Source: Halopenitus persicus (GTDB lineage: Archaea > Halobacteriota > Halobacteria > Halobacteriales > Haloferacaceae). From it: a stretch of 64,000 bases of DNA. The notes beneath the pieces were generated by a model that was given only the letters and a program-made list of their open reading frames with translations, had not been told where the DNA came from and ran no database searches. Positions within the stretch are counted from its first letter, which is position 1. Each line of letters starts with the position of its first letter. The position numbers were made by a program, and so were the translations under genes. Positions 38,055 to 45,851 of the stretch are shown one piece after another. The DNA is taken from contig NZ_AP017558.1 of assembly GCF_002355635.1 (NCBI RefSeq), forward strand, positions 1,736,001 through 1,800,000, given 5' to 3'.

Positions 38055-38132
38055 GACGACGCCGATCTTCGGCTGCGTTCGACGACGCCGATCTTCGGCT
38101 GCGTTCGACGACGCCGTTTTTGGCCGCGTTCG
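38055..38132. repeat. 26-bp tandem repeat upstream of sepF (3 copies)
   Basis: GACGACGCCGATCTTCGGCT with a 26-base period: two identical copies from 38055 and 38081 and a degenerate third from 38107. They lie in the divergent region between the alcohol dehydrogenase gene and sepF. Confidence 0.85.
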
Positions 38133-38182
38133 GTGGTGCGTCTGACGTAAGAACTAATGTCCTCTCGGCGGCAGTAGGGTGT

Positions 38183-38536
38183 ATGGGAATCATGAGTAAG
38201 ATCCTCGGCGGCGGGGGCAACCGGTCGGTCGAGGACTACGTCGAACTCGACCTCGGCGACTTCGCCGAGGCCCGAGGCGAGGCAGGGACGCAGGTTCACA
38301 TCGCGGAGATCGCGGACAAGGGCGACGTCGTCCCGATCAAGGACGCCGTCTACGACGGCGACCTCGTCATCGCGGACATCACCCGCCACTCCACCTCCGA
38401 CCGGACGGTCGAACACATCGTCGACGAGCTCCGTCAGGTCGCCCAGGAGGTCGACGGCGACATCGTCCAGAAGGGCGACGACCAGCTCATCCTCGCGCCG
38501 ACCGGCGTCACGATCTCCCGCGAGAAGCTGGAGTGA
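38183..38536 (+). CDS. sepF: Cell division protein SepF
   Basis: A 117-residue archaeal SepF, the membrane anchor of FtsZ rings. The N-terminal MGIMSKILGGGG is a short amphipathic membrane-targeting segment. The rest forms the SepF core (VHIAEIADKGDVVPIKDAVY; GDLVIADITRHSTSDRT; DDQLILAPTGVTI). The start at 38183 is chosen for this N-terminus; 38192 is an inner ATG. A weak TATA-like GTAAGAACT lies about 28 bases upstream, behind the 26-bp repeats. Confidence 0.92.
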   Translation: MGIMSKILGGGGNRSVEDYVELDLGDFAEARGEAGTQVHIAEIADKGDVVPIKDAVYDGDLVIADITRHSTSDRTVEHIVDELRQVAQEVDGDIVQKGDDQLILAPTGVTISREKLE

Positions 38537-38588
38537 CGGGTCGGCGAACCGCACGATATTTCCCCGTCACCCGCCCACACACATCCGA

Positions 38589-39377
38589 ATGGCGCAGCCA
38601 GTCCTGTTGACGGGCGCGGGAGGACGGGTCGGACAGGCCATCCTCCGGGGGATCGGCGACGATCACGACTGGCGTCTCCTCGACCGCGAACCGCTTGCCG
38701 CCGACCGGATCCCCGACGGCGTCGACGCGGACGACCTGTACGTCGCGGACGTCACCGATATGGACGCGCTTCGGGAGGCGATGGCGGGCGTCGAGTCGGT
38801 GGTCCACCTCGCCGGCGACCCCCGAACCGACGCTTCCTGGGAGAGTGTGCTCCGGAACAACATCGACGGCACGCGGGCCGTCTTCGAGGCCGCCGTCGAC
38901 GCCGGCGTCGACCGGGTCGCCTACGCCTCCTCGAACCACGCCGTCGGCCACTACGAGACCGACGAGCGGACGCCCGGGATGTACCGGACCGACGACGACT
39001 ACCGCCTCGACGGGACGGAGTTCCCCCGGCCCTCGAACCTCTACGGCGTCTCGAAGGCGACCGGCGAGCTGCTCGGCCGGTATTACCACGACGAGTACGG
39101 GATCGACGTCGTCTGCGTCCGGATCGGCAACCTGACCCGAAGCCACCCGCCCCGCGAGTACGAGCGCGGCCAGGCAATGTGGCTCTCCCACCGGGACTGC
39201 GCGCATCTGTTCGACCGCTGTCTCCGCGCGGACTACGGCTTCGAGATCGTCTACGGCATCTCCGACAACGACCGCAAGTACTACTCGATCGAACGCGCCC
39301 GCGAGGTGCTCGGCTACGAGCCGCGGGACAACTCGGCCGAGTACACCTTCGAGGGCGACCCGCGGGACGACGCTTGA
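38589..39377 (+). CDS. azf: NAD-dependent glucose-6-phosphate dehydrogenase-like extended SDR
   Basis: A 262-residue NAD-binding epimerase-family protein. VLLTGAGGRVGQAIL is the Rossmann motif (residues 5-19), YGVSKATGE the catalytic YxxxK, and SSNHAVGHYET the substrate loop. The sequence closely follows my recollection of the haloarchaeal Azf enzyme, an NAD-linked glucose-6-phosphate dehydrogenase of the oxidative pentose phosphate pathway. The function is inferred from that likeness. It follows sepF with a 52-base gap. Confidence 0.8.
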   Translation: MAQPVLLTGAGGRVGQAILRGIGDDHDWRLLDREPLAADRIPDGVDADDLYVADVTDMDALREAMAGVESVVHLAGDPRTDASWESVLRNNIDGTRAVFEAAVDAGVDRVAYASSNHAVGHYETDERTPGMYRTDDDYRLDGTEFPRPSNLYGVSKATGELLGRYYHDEYGIDVVCVRIGNLTRSHPPREYERGQAMWLSHRDCAHLFDRCLRADYGFEIVYGISDNDRKYYSIERAREVLGYEPRDNSAEYTFEGDPRDDA

Positions 39378-39491
39378 GGACGTTCGGACAGCCGTATCAT
39401 ACCGGAACCGGATTCGCTCAGTATGCTGAGCGATCCGATCTGATCGAAGTTCAACGTACAACGTTTTGGCTGAGAGACCCGATCAGTTCCT

Positions 39492-40004
39492 ATGGTATCA
39501 CTCGTAGCTCGATTCCGCCGATTTCCACGCGATCGACCCGTCCTCGCACTCGTATTCGCCATTCTGACCGTCGAAATCGTCGGGGCTTCCGGATCCATCT
39601 TCACGATACAAAGTCTCAGCACGTGGTACGATACCATTCAGCGACCGATGATCGCTCCCCCGAACTGGATATTCGGTCCCGTCTGGACCACCCTGTTCGC
39701 ACTTATCGGAGTCGCGTTATGGCTCGTCTGGCGCCAAACCGAGTCCTCACCCCGCGAGGCCCGGATCGCTTTTGGCGTATTCGTGGTACACTTCGTCTTC
39801 AATTTGGGATGGTCTGCAGTCTTCTTCGGATTGCAGGAGATTGGGTGGGGGCTGGCCGTGATTGGACTCCTCTGGCTACTCATCGTCACGACGATGTGGG
39901 CATTCGACCGCGTTGATCGACGAGCAGCACTCCTCCTCGTACCGTATCTCCTCTGGGTCTCATTCGCCGCCTATCTCAACTATCGCTTCTGGGTGTTGAA
40001 TTAG
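39492..40004 (+). CDS. TspO/MBR family membrane protein
   Basis: A 170-residue protein with five helices and the TspO pattern: WYDTIQRPMIAPPNWIFGPVW is represented by RPMIAPPNWIFGPVW, followed by FNLGWSAVFFGL and FAAYLNYRFWVLN. TspO proteins bind porphyrins or other hydrophobic ligands. The codon use differs from the neighbours: many AT-ending codons and visibly lower GC, over the gene and both flanks. This suggests transfer from a lower-GC haloarchaeon. Confidence 0.88.
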   Translation: MVSLVARFRRFPRDRPVLALVFAILTVEIVGASGSIFTIQSLSTWYDTIQRPMIAPPNWIFGPVWTTLFALIGVALWLVWRQTESSPREARIAFGVFVVHFVFNLGWSAVFFGLQEIGWGLAVIGLLWLLIVTTMWAFDRVDRRAALLLVPYLLWVSFAAYLNYRFWVLN

Positions 40005-40260
40005 ACCGCGACTCTCGGGCACTCCTTCCCCACGCCAGCATCGGGCAGATATGCCTCCTATCTTCCTGCGAGGAGAGCGTCCCACCCTTCAGCGTGGGAG
40101 GGACTCCGTTAACCCTCCACGAACCACATCTCTCGTGGCCCCCTCGTCTGACAGACTCTCGAAATGCGTAAATTGTGTTCTATTCCACAACAATGAAAAT
40201 AAGATGGCTTGATACGATTTTACGACGCCCTCGTCACTCGTCGTAACCTAGGCAGGTCCC
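40005..40260. other. Low-GC intergenic region with an IS-type hairpin
   Basis: No gene. TCCCACCCTTCAGCGTGGGA (40080-40099) forms a hairpin (CCCAC/GTGGG) resembling the right ends of haloarchaeal IS200/IS605 elements. No transposase fragment was recognised. The AT-rich part 40150-40220 has poly-A/T words. Together with tspO this looks like a foreign insert of about 0.9 kb. Confidence 0.45.
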
Positions 40261-40959
40261 TCACTCCTCGGCGTCGGCCTCGTGCACGTGGCCACACTCC
40301 GGACACCGAACCTCCTCGCCGCGGATCCGCTGGCTCGACTCCCGAACCTCGCGCATCACGCTGGAGATCTGCTCCTCCGCCTCCAGCTCGTCCTCGACCG
40401 CCAGGTCGACCCCCTCGACCTCCATCAGGAACTTGGCGATCTCGGTGACCTCGTACATCATTTCGTCGAGATCCTCGGCGGTGAAGAAGCCGCACATCGC
40501 GCCGTAGAGGAACGTCGCGCCCGCCTTCGTCACCTTCCCCTCGAAGGAGTGGCGCGCCTGGTTGACCGCCTGCGGCGTGTAGGTGTCGGTCATAAAGGGA
40601 ACCAGTTCGGGGAGGTTCTCGCCGATCTTCGTCATCTCGACGCCGGTCTCGGTCCGGAAGTCGGCACACAGCCGCGCGATCGCCCACTCGCGGGCAGTGA
40701 TGTAGGTCCGGTCCCGGAGGAACTCGTTGACCCGGTCGTACTGCGCGCCGTCCATCTTCGTGAACCGCTCGTACTTCCGGACGTCCTCGGGGACGTCGCT
40801 CTCGCCCGATTCTCCCGCCTCGGCCGGCCCGGCCGGCTCGGGACCACTCTTCTCGGCCGGCTCGGGACTCCCGCCCGTGTCGGTTTCGGCGGGTCCGCGT
40901 TCGTCGGTCGACTCGGAGCCGACCGCCGATTCGGGGGCCTGCTCCTGGTCCTCGCTCAT
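40261..40959 (-). CDS. DUF5806-like protein
   Basis: A 232-residue cytoplasmic protein. The first 60 residues are low-complexity and acidic. The conserved part begins VPEDVRKYERFTKMDGAQYD and continues FLRDRTYITAREWAIARLCADFR, with a helical middle. The C-terminus has half of a zinc ribbon (CPECGHVHEADAEE). This is the haloarchaeal DUF5806 family as I recall it; function unknown. The start at 40959 (MSEDQEQAPE) is preferred over an upstream ATG. Confidence 0.75.
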   Translation of the reverse strand: MSEDQEQAPESAVGSESTDERGPAETDTGGSPEPAEKSGPEPAGPAEAGESGESDVPEDVRKYERFTKMDGAQYDRVNEFLRDRTYITAREWAIARLCADFRTETGVEMTKIGENLPELVPFMTDTYTPQAVNQARHSFEGKVTKAGATFLYGAMCGFFTAEDLDEMMYEVTEIAKFLMEVEGVDLAVEDELEAEEQISSVMREVRESSQRIRGEEVRCPECGHVHEADAEE

Positions 40960-41068
40960 ACTGTCGTTAATCCGACCGGCGGCCAAAAGCGTTCCCCGTC
41001 ATCGCTTTCTCGTCGCGGATCGACGTCGTTGACGGTCCAGGGGGACGGCCGACCCCGGCCGGTGAGTC

Positions 41069-42247
41069 TCACTCCGCGACCGAGGGCCGTGGGGAACCGG
41101 TTCGCAGCCGCCGCAGCGTCGTCACGACGATCGCGCCGGCGACGGCCACGGCGGCGCCCAACACCAGCACCAACCCCACCGTCTCGAGCAGCGCGATCCC
41201 GAGGAGGCTGCCGAGCTCGCCGACCGCGACCGCGACCGCGCCGGCCAACAGCATCCCGCCGAAGTACACGGTGATCCCGTCCGAGTCGACGACCGCGGTC
41301 GCAGCCGACCCGATCCGGGCGCCGAGCGCGCTGCCGAACAGCAGCGGGACGACGATCCCGAGGTCGACGCCGCCGCTTTGCCCGTAGAGGTAGCTGCCGA
41401 TCCCGCCCGAGAAGACGATCTCGAAGAGGTCGGTGCCCACCGCGACCGGCACGGGCGCACCGATCGCGTAGATCATCGCGGGCATCCGGATGAAGCCGCC
41501 GCCGACGCCGAGCAGCCCCGAGAGGAACCCGGTCGAGAGGGCCACGACCGTGATCACCCACACGGAGACGCGCACGTCGCCGCGGAGGGTGACCATCGGG
41601 GGGATCCGAACCGTCTCTTGGATCCGCTTCGCGATCGCGGGCGGGGTGTGGTCCGAGAGGTCCGCACCGTCGGCGCCGCCGTGACCGTGGCCTCCCTCGG
41701 TCGGTCCATCGTCATTCCCGTCACCGCCACCGTCGTCCCCGTCACTGTCGTCGTCACCGCCACCATCGTCCCCGTCACCGTCGGCCGCCAGCGCGTCGCG
41801 GGTGACCATCGCACCGATCCCGCCGAGCAGCAGGACGTAGACGGCGTTGATCACGCCGCCGGCGAGGCCGAGGTCCTGGAGGTAGAAGACCGTCATCCGG
41901 CCGATCTCGATGCCGACCGTCGTGCCGACGATCATCAGCCCGCCCAGCTTGTAGTCGACCTGCCCGAGGTCGTGGTGTTTCAGGGTGGCGATCACCGCGG
42001 TCCCGAAGACGAAGGCCATTCCGCTGCCGACCGCCACGCTGGGCTGATAGCCGAACAGCAACAGCGCGGGCGTCACGAGGAAGGACCCGCCCATCCCGAA
42101 GAACCCGAAGAGGATCCCGACGACGAGCCCGAATCCGACGAACAGCGCCGCCATCTCCGGACCGGTCCCGAAGACGGAGAACTCGCTGACGGCACCGACG
42201 GTGCCGACGCCGTCGATCAGGGCCTCACTCGCCCCCAACGCCGTCAC
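41069..42247 (-). CDS. TauE/SafE family sulfite exporter
   Basis: A 392-residue permease with about eight helices in two halves, each with the family Gly-rich loop (GFFGMGGSFLVTPALLLFG; SGLLGVGGGFIRMPAM). The halves are joined by an acidic, His-containing insert (about 150-190, DGDDGGGDDDSDGD; GGHGHGG). TauE/SafE proteins export sulfite or organosulfonates. The GTG start at 42247 overlaps the preceding small gene by 23 bases, so the two are coupled. It is the first of several sulfur genes in this part of the window. Confidence 0.88.
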   Translation of the reverse strand: MTALGASEALIDGVGTVGAVSEFSVFGTGPEMAALFVGFGLVVGILFGFFGMGGSFLVTPALLLFGYQPSVAVGSGMAFVFGTAVIATLKHHDLGQVDYKLGGLMIVGTTVGIEIGRMTVFYLQDLGLAGGVINAVYVLLLGGIGAMVTRDALAADGDGDDGGGDDDSDGDDGGGDGNDDGPTEGGHGHGGADGADLSDHTPPAIAKRIQETVRIPPMVTLRGDVRVSVWVITVVALSTGFLSGLLGVGGGFIRMPAMIYAIGAPVPVAVGTDLFEIVFSGGIGSYLYGQSGGVDLGIVVPLLFGSALGARIGSAATAVVDSDGITVYFGGMLLAGAVAVAVGELGSLLGIALLETVGLVLVLGAAVAVAGAIVVTTLRRLRTGSPRPSVAE

Positions 42248-42392
42248 CCCCGACCAGTGCGTCCAGGATCGCCGGGCCGACGAGGCGCTCGAGCCCCGCG
42301 TACCCGACGTACAGGACGATCGCCTCGAGCAGTACCGTCCCGATCAACCGTGCCGCGACCGGATCCCAGCTCGGAACCGCAAGCCCCGCCAT
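42225..42392 (-). CDS. Small membrane partner of TauE/SafE (DUF7512-like)
   Basis: A 55-residue protein with one membrane helix (AARLIGTVLLEAIVLYVGYAG). I recall haloarchaeal DUF7512 proteins of this size next to TauE/SafE genes. The start at 42392 leaves about 85 bases of leader after the TATA box at 42503-42510. A GTG at 42482 would extend the protein by 30 basic residues with repeated TTNDRR. The 3' end overlaps the exporter gene. Confidence 0.65.
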   Translation of the reverse strand: MAGLAVPSWDPVAARLIGTVLLEAIVLYVGYAGLERLVGPAILDALVGGDGVGGE

Positions 42393-42909
42393 TATCGTCG
42401 ATCCTCCGTTCGCCGAGCCGACCGCACGGCGGTCGTTCGTGGTCCGTCGTCGGTCGTTCGTGGTTCGTACATTTCTACTCACGTCACCGTATCGGCCGCT
42501 CGGATATAATGGTTGTGGGTTTATTGCACAATACTATATTCCGGTAACTCCTCCCCCACCATTTATAACCAACTCATAAGTTATCGAGTGATGTTCCGCT
42601 TCGGTCGCGATCCGCCACGATCAGCCGCGATCGCGCGCTCGACGCCGGTGGCGCGGCCGCGACGTTTCCGTTCGGGGCTGCCTGGTGATGCCTCCGTCCG
42701 AACTTCGACGTTCGAAACTGGCCGAGTTCGCCGATCCGGTCGGTTCAACGGCCGGAAGGGCCCCGTTGCTGACCGTTCGAGGTAGGGTTTAAAAGGAACT
42801 GCACGATAGGGTACGAAAACGGGAGGTAAGCGGTCTCCGGTCGACGATCGACGGGATCCGGATCACCGGTCGACCGGATCGCCACGAGCTGCCGCTGTGT
42901 TCCCGTTCG
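42393..42909. other. Intergenic region between the TauE operon and thioredoxin
   Basis: Contains the TauE operon promoter and an AT-rich stretch (42515-42595) with TATTGTG-type and TTATAACC sequences. A repeated GGTCGTTCGTGGT word lies in the leader. A plus-strand frame at 42513-42785 has no family features or coding-like composition, and I do not call it. The rest (42600-42900) shows nothing I recognise. Confidence 0.6.
42503..42510 (-). promoter_or_regulatory. Promoter of the TauE/SafE operon
   Basis: ATTATATC on the minus strand. A TATTGTGCAATAA element (minus strand, 42521-42533) lies just upstream, where activators bind in archaea. Confidence 0.6.
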
Positions 42910-43272
42910 CTATTCGGCGTACTCGTCGATCAGCGCTCGCAGTCGTTCCTCGGGCTGTGCACCCACGACCTCCTCGACCTGCTCGCCGTCGGCGAACAGG
43001 ACGAGCGTGGGGACGCCCCGAACGCCGTAGGCGCTTGCCAGCGCCTGGTTCTCGTCGACGTCGACCTTCGCGACCGTGGCGTCCGTCTCGGCCGCGAGCG
43101 TCTCGACGACCGGCTCGAGCATCTTACAGGGGCCACACCACTCGGCGTGGAAGTCCACGAGGACGACGCCGCCGCCGGCGACGACGTCGTCGAGCGCCTC
43201 CCGGCCGTTCACGTGTACCGGCTCGTCGCGGTCGATCCCGTTCCCGCTTGCGGATGATCTCGTTGCCATCAT
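42910..43272 (-). CDS. trxA: Thioredoxin
   Basis: A 120-residue thioredoxin with the active site AEWCGPCKM (Cys46 and Cys49), VAKVDVDENQALASAYGVRG and the cis-proline loop GVPTLVLFADGE. It reduces disulfides or persulfides in the cytoplasm. The start at 43272 (MMATRSS) has a TATA box 27 bases upstream; 43269 is the alternative. It lies divergent from the HTH regulator in the sulfur region, so a role in reducing sulfur carriers is plausible. Confidence 0.95.
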   Translation of the reverse strand: MMATRSSASGNGIDRDEPVHVNGREALDDVVAGGGVVLVDFHAEWCGPCKMLEPVVETLAAETDATVAKVDVDENQALASAYGVRGVPTLVLFADGEQVEEVVGAQPEERLRALIDEYAE

Positions 43273-43294
43273 CGTTCGATAGTCGCCGACGGTA

Positions 43295-43303
43295 GTTAAG
43301 AGT
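43295..43303 (-). promoter_or_regulatory. Promoter of thioredoxin
   Basis: ACTCTTAAC on the minus strand, centred 27 bases before 43272. An ACTATATTGTTTGATAG element (minus strand, 43312-43328) lies just upstream. Confidence 0.55.
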
Positions 43304-43465
43304 TTTGGGTCTATCAAACAATATAGTTCCCGGCGAGGGACCGGGGAAAACGGCGAGTCAGCTCGTTCGGCCGTCTAAATGATGGCGTTCAGGGCGAACG
43401 ATCCGGGCCATATCCGTCACCCGCCGCTCCACTTCGGCGACGATCGGCCATTCACGGTTACGGAC

Positions 43466-43492
43466 AGGCTTGTACGATCTCTACACAAGCCT
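43466..43492 (+). promoter_or_regulatory. Palindromic operator candidate before the HTH regulator
   Basis: AGGCTTGT (43466-43473) and ACAAGCCT (43485-43492) form a perfect inverted repeat with an 11-base spacer. It directly abuts the TATA element CTTTTAAG (43491-43498) of the regulator gene. Its place suggests autoregulation by the encoded protein. Confidence 0.6.
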
Positions 43493-43525
43493 TTTAAGCA
43501 CTCGGCGGCTAGCCGTACACATACG

Positions 43526-43927
43526 ATGCCAGACTCGATGTCGGAACAACTCCAGCAGGACATGGAGTGTGAGGGACTGCTCGAGTGTTTCCACGGCCTC
43601 AAACAGCTCGATAAGGACTGTTTCAGGGCGCTCGTCCGCGCCGAGGAACCTCTGACCGTCGACGAGGTCGCCGAGGCGGTCGACCGCGAGCGGTCGACGG
43701 CCTACCGGGCCATCCAGCGGCTCCTGCAGACGGGGTTCATCCGGAAGGACCAGGTCAACTACGACCAGGGCGGCTACTACCACGTCTACTCGCCGACCGA
43801 TCCCTCGAAGATCGCCGACGACATGCAGCGGATGCTCAACGACTGGTACGCCAAGATGGGCCAGCTCATCCAGGAGTTCGAGACGAAATACGAGTCGGCG
43901 GACGCGACGGTTCCCGCCGAGAGTTGA
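43526..43927 (+). CDS. Winged-HTH regulator with N-terminal cysteines
   Basis: A 133-residue TrmB/MarR-like DNA-binding protein. The HTH lies at about residues 45-75 (LTVDEVAEAVDRERSTAYRA as core), a wing follows (QGGYYHVYSP), and a C-terminal dimerisation helix ends FETKYES. Cys15, Cys21 and Cys32 lie just before the HTH and could sense persulfide, metal or redox state. It sits in the middle of the sulfur genes and has a palindrome at its own promoter. A role as sulfur regulator is inferred. Confidence 0.8.
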   Translation: MPDSMSEQLQQDMECEGLLECFHGLKQLDKDCFRALVRAEEPLTVDEVAEAVDRERSTAYRAIQRLLQTGFIRKDQVNYDQGGYYHVYSPTDPSKIADDMQRMLNDWYAKMGQLIQEFETKYESADATVPAES

Positions 43928-43990
43928 TCGCCCGACCGCCCGTTGCTTTCGTCGGTCGTTGCTTCCCCCTCCGCTGCTTTCGTCGCCTAA

Positions 43991-44054
43991 CCCGCCGCTC
44001 ATCTGACCCGCCGCTTGCCTGACTCGCCGTTCATCTGACTCGCCGCTTGCCTGA
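43991..44054. repeat. 16-bp tandem repeat (4 copies)
   Basis: Four units of 16 bases, alternating CCCGCCGCTCATCTGA-like and CTCGCCGCTTGCCTGA-like forms, in the gap after the HTH regulator. The alternation implies a duplicated 32-base dimer. Confidence 0.85.
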
Positions 44055-44121
44055 CCAGTCGATCGCCCGACCGAACGTCCGGTCGAACGCGATAACGGCT
44101 GCCCGACCAGTGGCGTCTGTG

Positions 44122-44130
44122 TTATAAATA
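44122..44130 (+). promoter_or_regulatory. Promoter before the aminotransferase
   Basis: TTATAAATA centred 27 bases before an ATG at 44153. A TATTGTGCACTATT element (44128-44141) overlaps and follows the TATA box, a position suited to repression. Confidence 0.6.
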
Positions 44131-44152
44131 TTGTGCACTATTAACAAGATTA

Positions 44153-44317
44153 ATGGGTTCGCCGGCCGAACCAGATCGTATGGACGTGACGACGAGCGCG
44201 GCTGCACGACGCCGATCGCGGAGACACGTGCGAAGACACGCCGGACCCAGCGCTCCCGCCAGGTCGAGTGCCGGACCGCTGTGGTCGGCATCCCCGACCG
44301 CGGAGGCGCTCCGATGA
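44153..44317 (+). CDS. Possible 54-residue leader ORF coupled to the aminotransferase
   Basis: The ATG is exactly where a leaderless transcript from the 44122-44130 TATA box would start. The frame runs 54 codons and ends in a TGA overlapping the next ATG (ATGA at 44314-44317). The product is Arg- and Ala-rich (for example AAARRRSRRHVRRH), with unusual codons such as AGA and CGA. It may be a translated leader or an unimportant readthrough of the untranslated region. Confidence 0.35.
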   Translation: MGSPAEPDRMDVTTSAAARRRSRRHVRRHAGPSAPARSSAGPLWSASPTAEALR

Positions 44318-45429
44318 CGCCGCTGACGCTTCGGGCGGACGTGCCGGCCCTGCAGGAGGCCGACTACTTCAACTACGGCGCTCACGGACCGAGTCCGCGG
44401 TCCGTCCTCGAGGCGACCGACTCGTTTCTCGAGACGTTCGAGTACGAGTCGCCTGCCCGATCGAATCCTTACGTAACGGCGACCGAGGCCGTCGATCGGA
44501 CCCGGGAGACGGTCGCGGCGTTCGTCGGCGCGGACCCCACGGAGATCGCGCTCACGGAGAGCACGACCGCCGGGATCAACGCGATCGCGAACGCGATCGA
44601 CTGGGAGCCCGGCGACGTCGTCGTCCGGACCGACCTCGAGCATCCGGCCGGGATCCTCCCGTGGGACCGGCTCAAGCGGGAGGGCGTCGAGGTGCGCGTC
44701 GTCTCCACCACGGAGGGACGGATCGACCGCGAGGCGTACGCCGAGGCGGTCGCGGACGCGCGGCTCGTCTGCTTCTCGGCGATCACCTGGACCCACGGCA
44801 CCCGGCTCCCCGTCGCCGAGCTGGTCGACGTCGCCCACGACGCGGGCGCGTTCGCGCTCGTCGACGCGGTCCAGTCCCCCGGACAGACGCCGATGGACGT
44901 CGCCGACTGGGGCGCCGACGCGGTGGCGGCGGCCGGCCACAAGTGGCTGTTGGGCCTCTGGGGCGGCGGCTTTCTCTACGTCGACGACGACGTCGTCGAC
45001 CAGCTCCACCCGCGTTCGCTGGGCTACCGGAGCGTCGAGACGCCCACCGCGGACCCCTACGAGCTCGCGGCCGGCGCCCGTCGCTTCGAGGTCGGCACGG
45101 CGAACCCGGCGCCTCACGTCGGGCTCCGGGCGGCGATCGAGACGCTGGAGTCGGTCGGGATCGACCGGATCGAGGGCCGGATCGGCGAGCTCGCCGGCCG
45201 GCTCGCGGACGGCGTCCCCGCCGACCGGCTGTTGAGCCCCGCCGAGCCCGAGTCGGGACTCGTGACCGTCGACGTCGACGATCCCGAGACGACCGTCGAG
45301 CGGCTCGCCGACGAGGGGATCCGGCTTCGCGACCTCCCGCATCCCGAGGCGGTCCGCGCCTCCGTGCACGCGGTCAACACCGAGCGTGAGGTCGACCGAC
45401 TGCTCGAGGCCCTCGAGGCGGCGTGGTGA
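44314..45429 (+). CDS. Class V aminotransferase-fold PLP enzyme
   Basis: A 371-residue PLP enzyme related to cysteine desulfurases and isopenicillin-N epimerase-like proteins. Lys210 in AAAGHKWLLG is the PLP lysine, with VDAVQSPGQTPMDV before it. The C-terminal catalytic Cys loop of desulfurases (RxGxxC) is not seen, so cysteine desulfuration is uncertain. It is preceded by a promoter with a TATTGTG motif and followed closely by a small gene. The start at 44314 is chosen for the family N-terminus and the ATGA overlap with the leader frame. Confidence 0.85.
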   Translation: MTPLTLRADVPALQEADYFNYGAHGPSPRSVLEATDSFLETFEYESPARSNPYVTATEAVDRTRETVAAFVGADPTEIALTESTTAGINAIANAIDWEPGDVVVRTDLEHPAGILPWDRLKREGVEVRVVSTTEGRIDREAYAEAVADARLVCFSAITWTHGTRLPVAELVDVAHDAGAFALVDAVQSPGQTPMDVADWGADAVAAAGHKWLLGLWGGGFLYVDDDVVDQLHPRSLGYRSVETPTADPYELAAGARRFEVGTANPAPHVGLRAAIETLESVGIDRIEGRIGELAGRLADGVPADRLLSPAEPESGLVTVDVDDPETTVERLADEGIRLRDLPHPEAVRASVHAVNTEREVDRLLEALEAAW

Positions 45430-45431
45430 CG

Positions 45432-45770
45432 ATGTCCGATCCTGACGCCGCTTCCGGGGCCGTGTCCGACGCCGCCGACGATGAATCCGAGGCCTCCGAA
45501 GGGGGACCCGTCCGCGTGTGGCTCGTCGAGCGGACCTATTCCGACGACGAGCAGAACATGGTCATCCTCGTGTACGCGACCCCCGACGGGACGCGGTACT
45601 TCCGGAAGGAGCGCGCGCTCACGAGCTTCACCGACGTCCGCGACACGACCGCCGCGGTGGCGGTCGACCCCGGAAACCTCGGCGCCGTCGACGAGCCCGA
45701 CCGCCGCGAGCGGTACGCGGACGAGGCCGCCCGGATGGCCGCGGCACACGACCCCGACGACGTCGTGTGA
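45432..45770 (+). CDS. Unrecognised 112-residue acidic protein
   Basis: The first 30 residues are acidic and low-complexity. The rest (RVWLVERTYSDDEQNMVILV; YATPDGTRYFRKERALTSF) is a small alpha/beta domain of no family I know. It starts 2 bases after the aminotransferase stop, and a GTG at 45426 would overlap it, so the two are probably one operon. Confidence 0.65.
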   Translation: MSDPDAASGAVSDAADDESEASEGGPVRVWLVERTYSDDEQNMVILVYATPDGTRYFRKERALTSFTDVRDTTAAVAVDPGNLGAVDEPDRRERYADEAARMAAAHDPDDVV

Positions 45771-45851
45771 TCCGATTGCGATCCCGCTCGACCTGATCGC
45801 GACCATCCGTTCCGCGAGTACCTTTTTCCGGACTGCCCACGACCGGACCGT

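Noticed and set aside
42513-42785. Plus-strand frame of 90 codons in the gap before thioredoxin
   Set aside because: Its codon use and composition are not coding-like, and it crosses AT-rich promoter sequence.
43991-44054. CRISPR-like array
   Set aside because: The 16-base units are directly adjacent without spacers. The other tandem repeats in the window (22, 26 and 30 bases) also lack spacers, and no cas gene is present.
44131-44313. N-terminal extension of the class V PLP enzyme
   Set aside because: The extension is basic and Arg-rich, has no likeness to the family and would start upstream of the expected transcription start.
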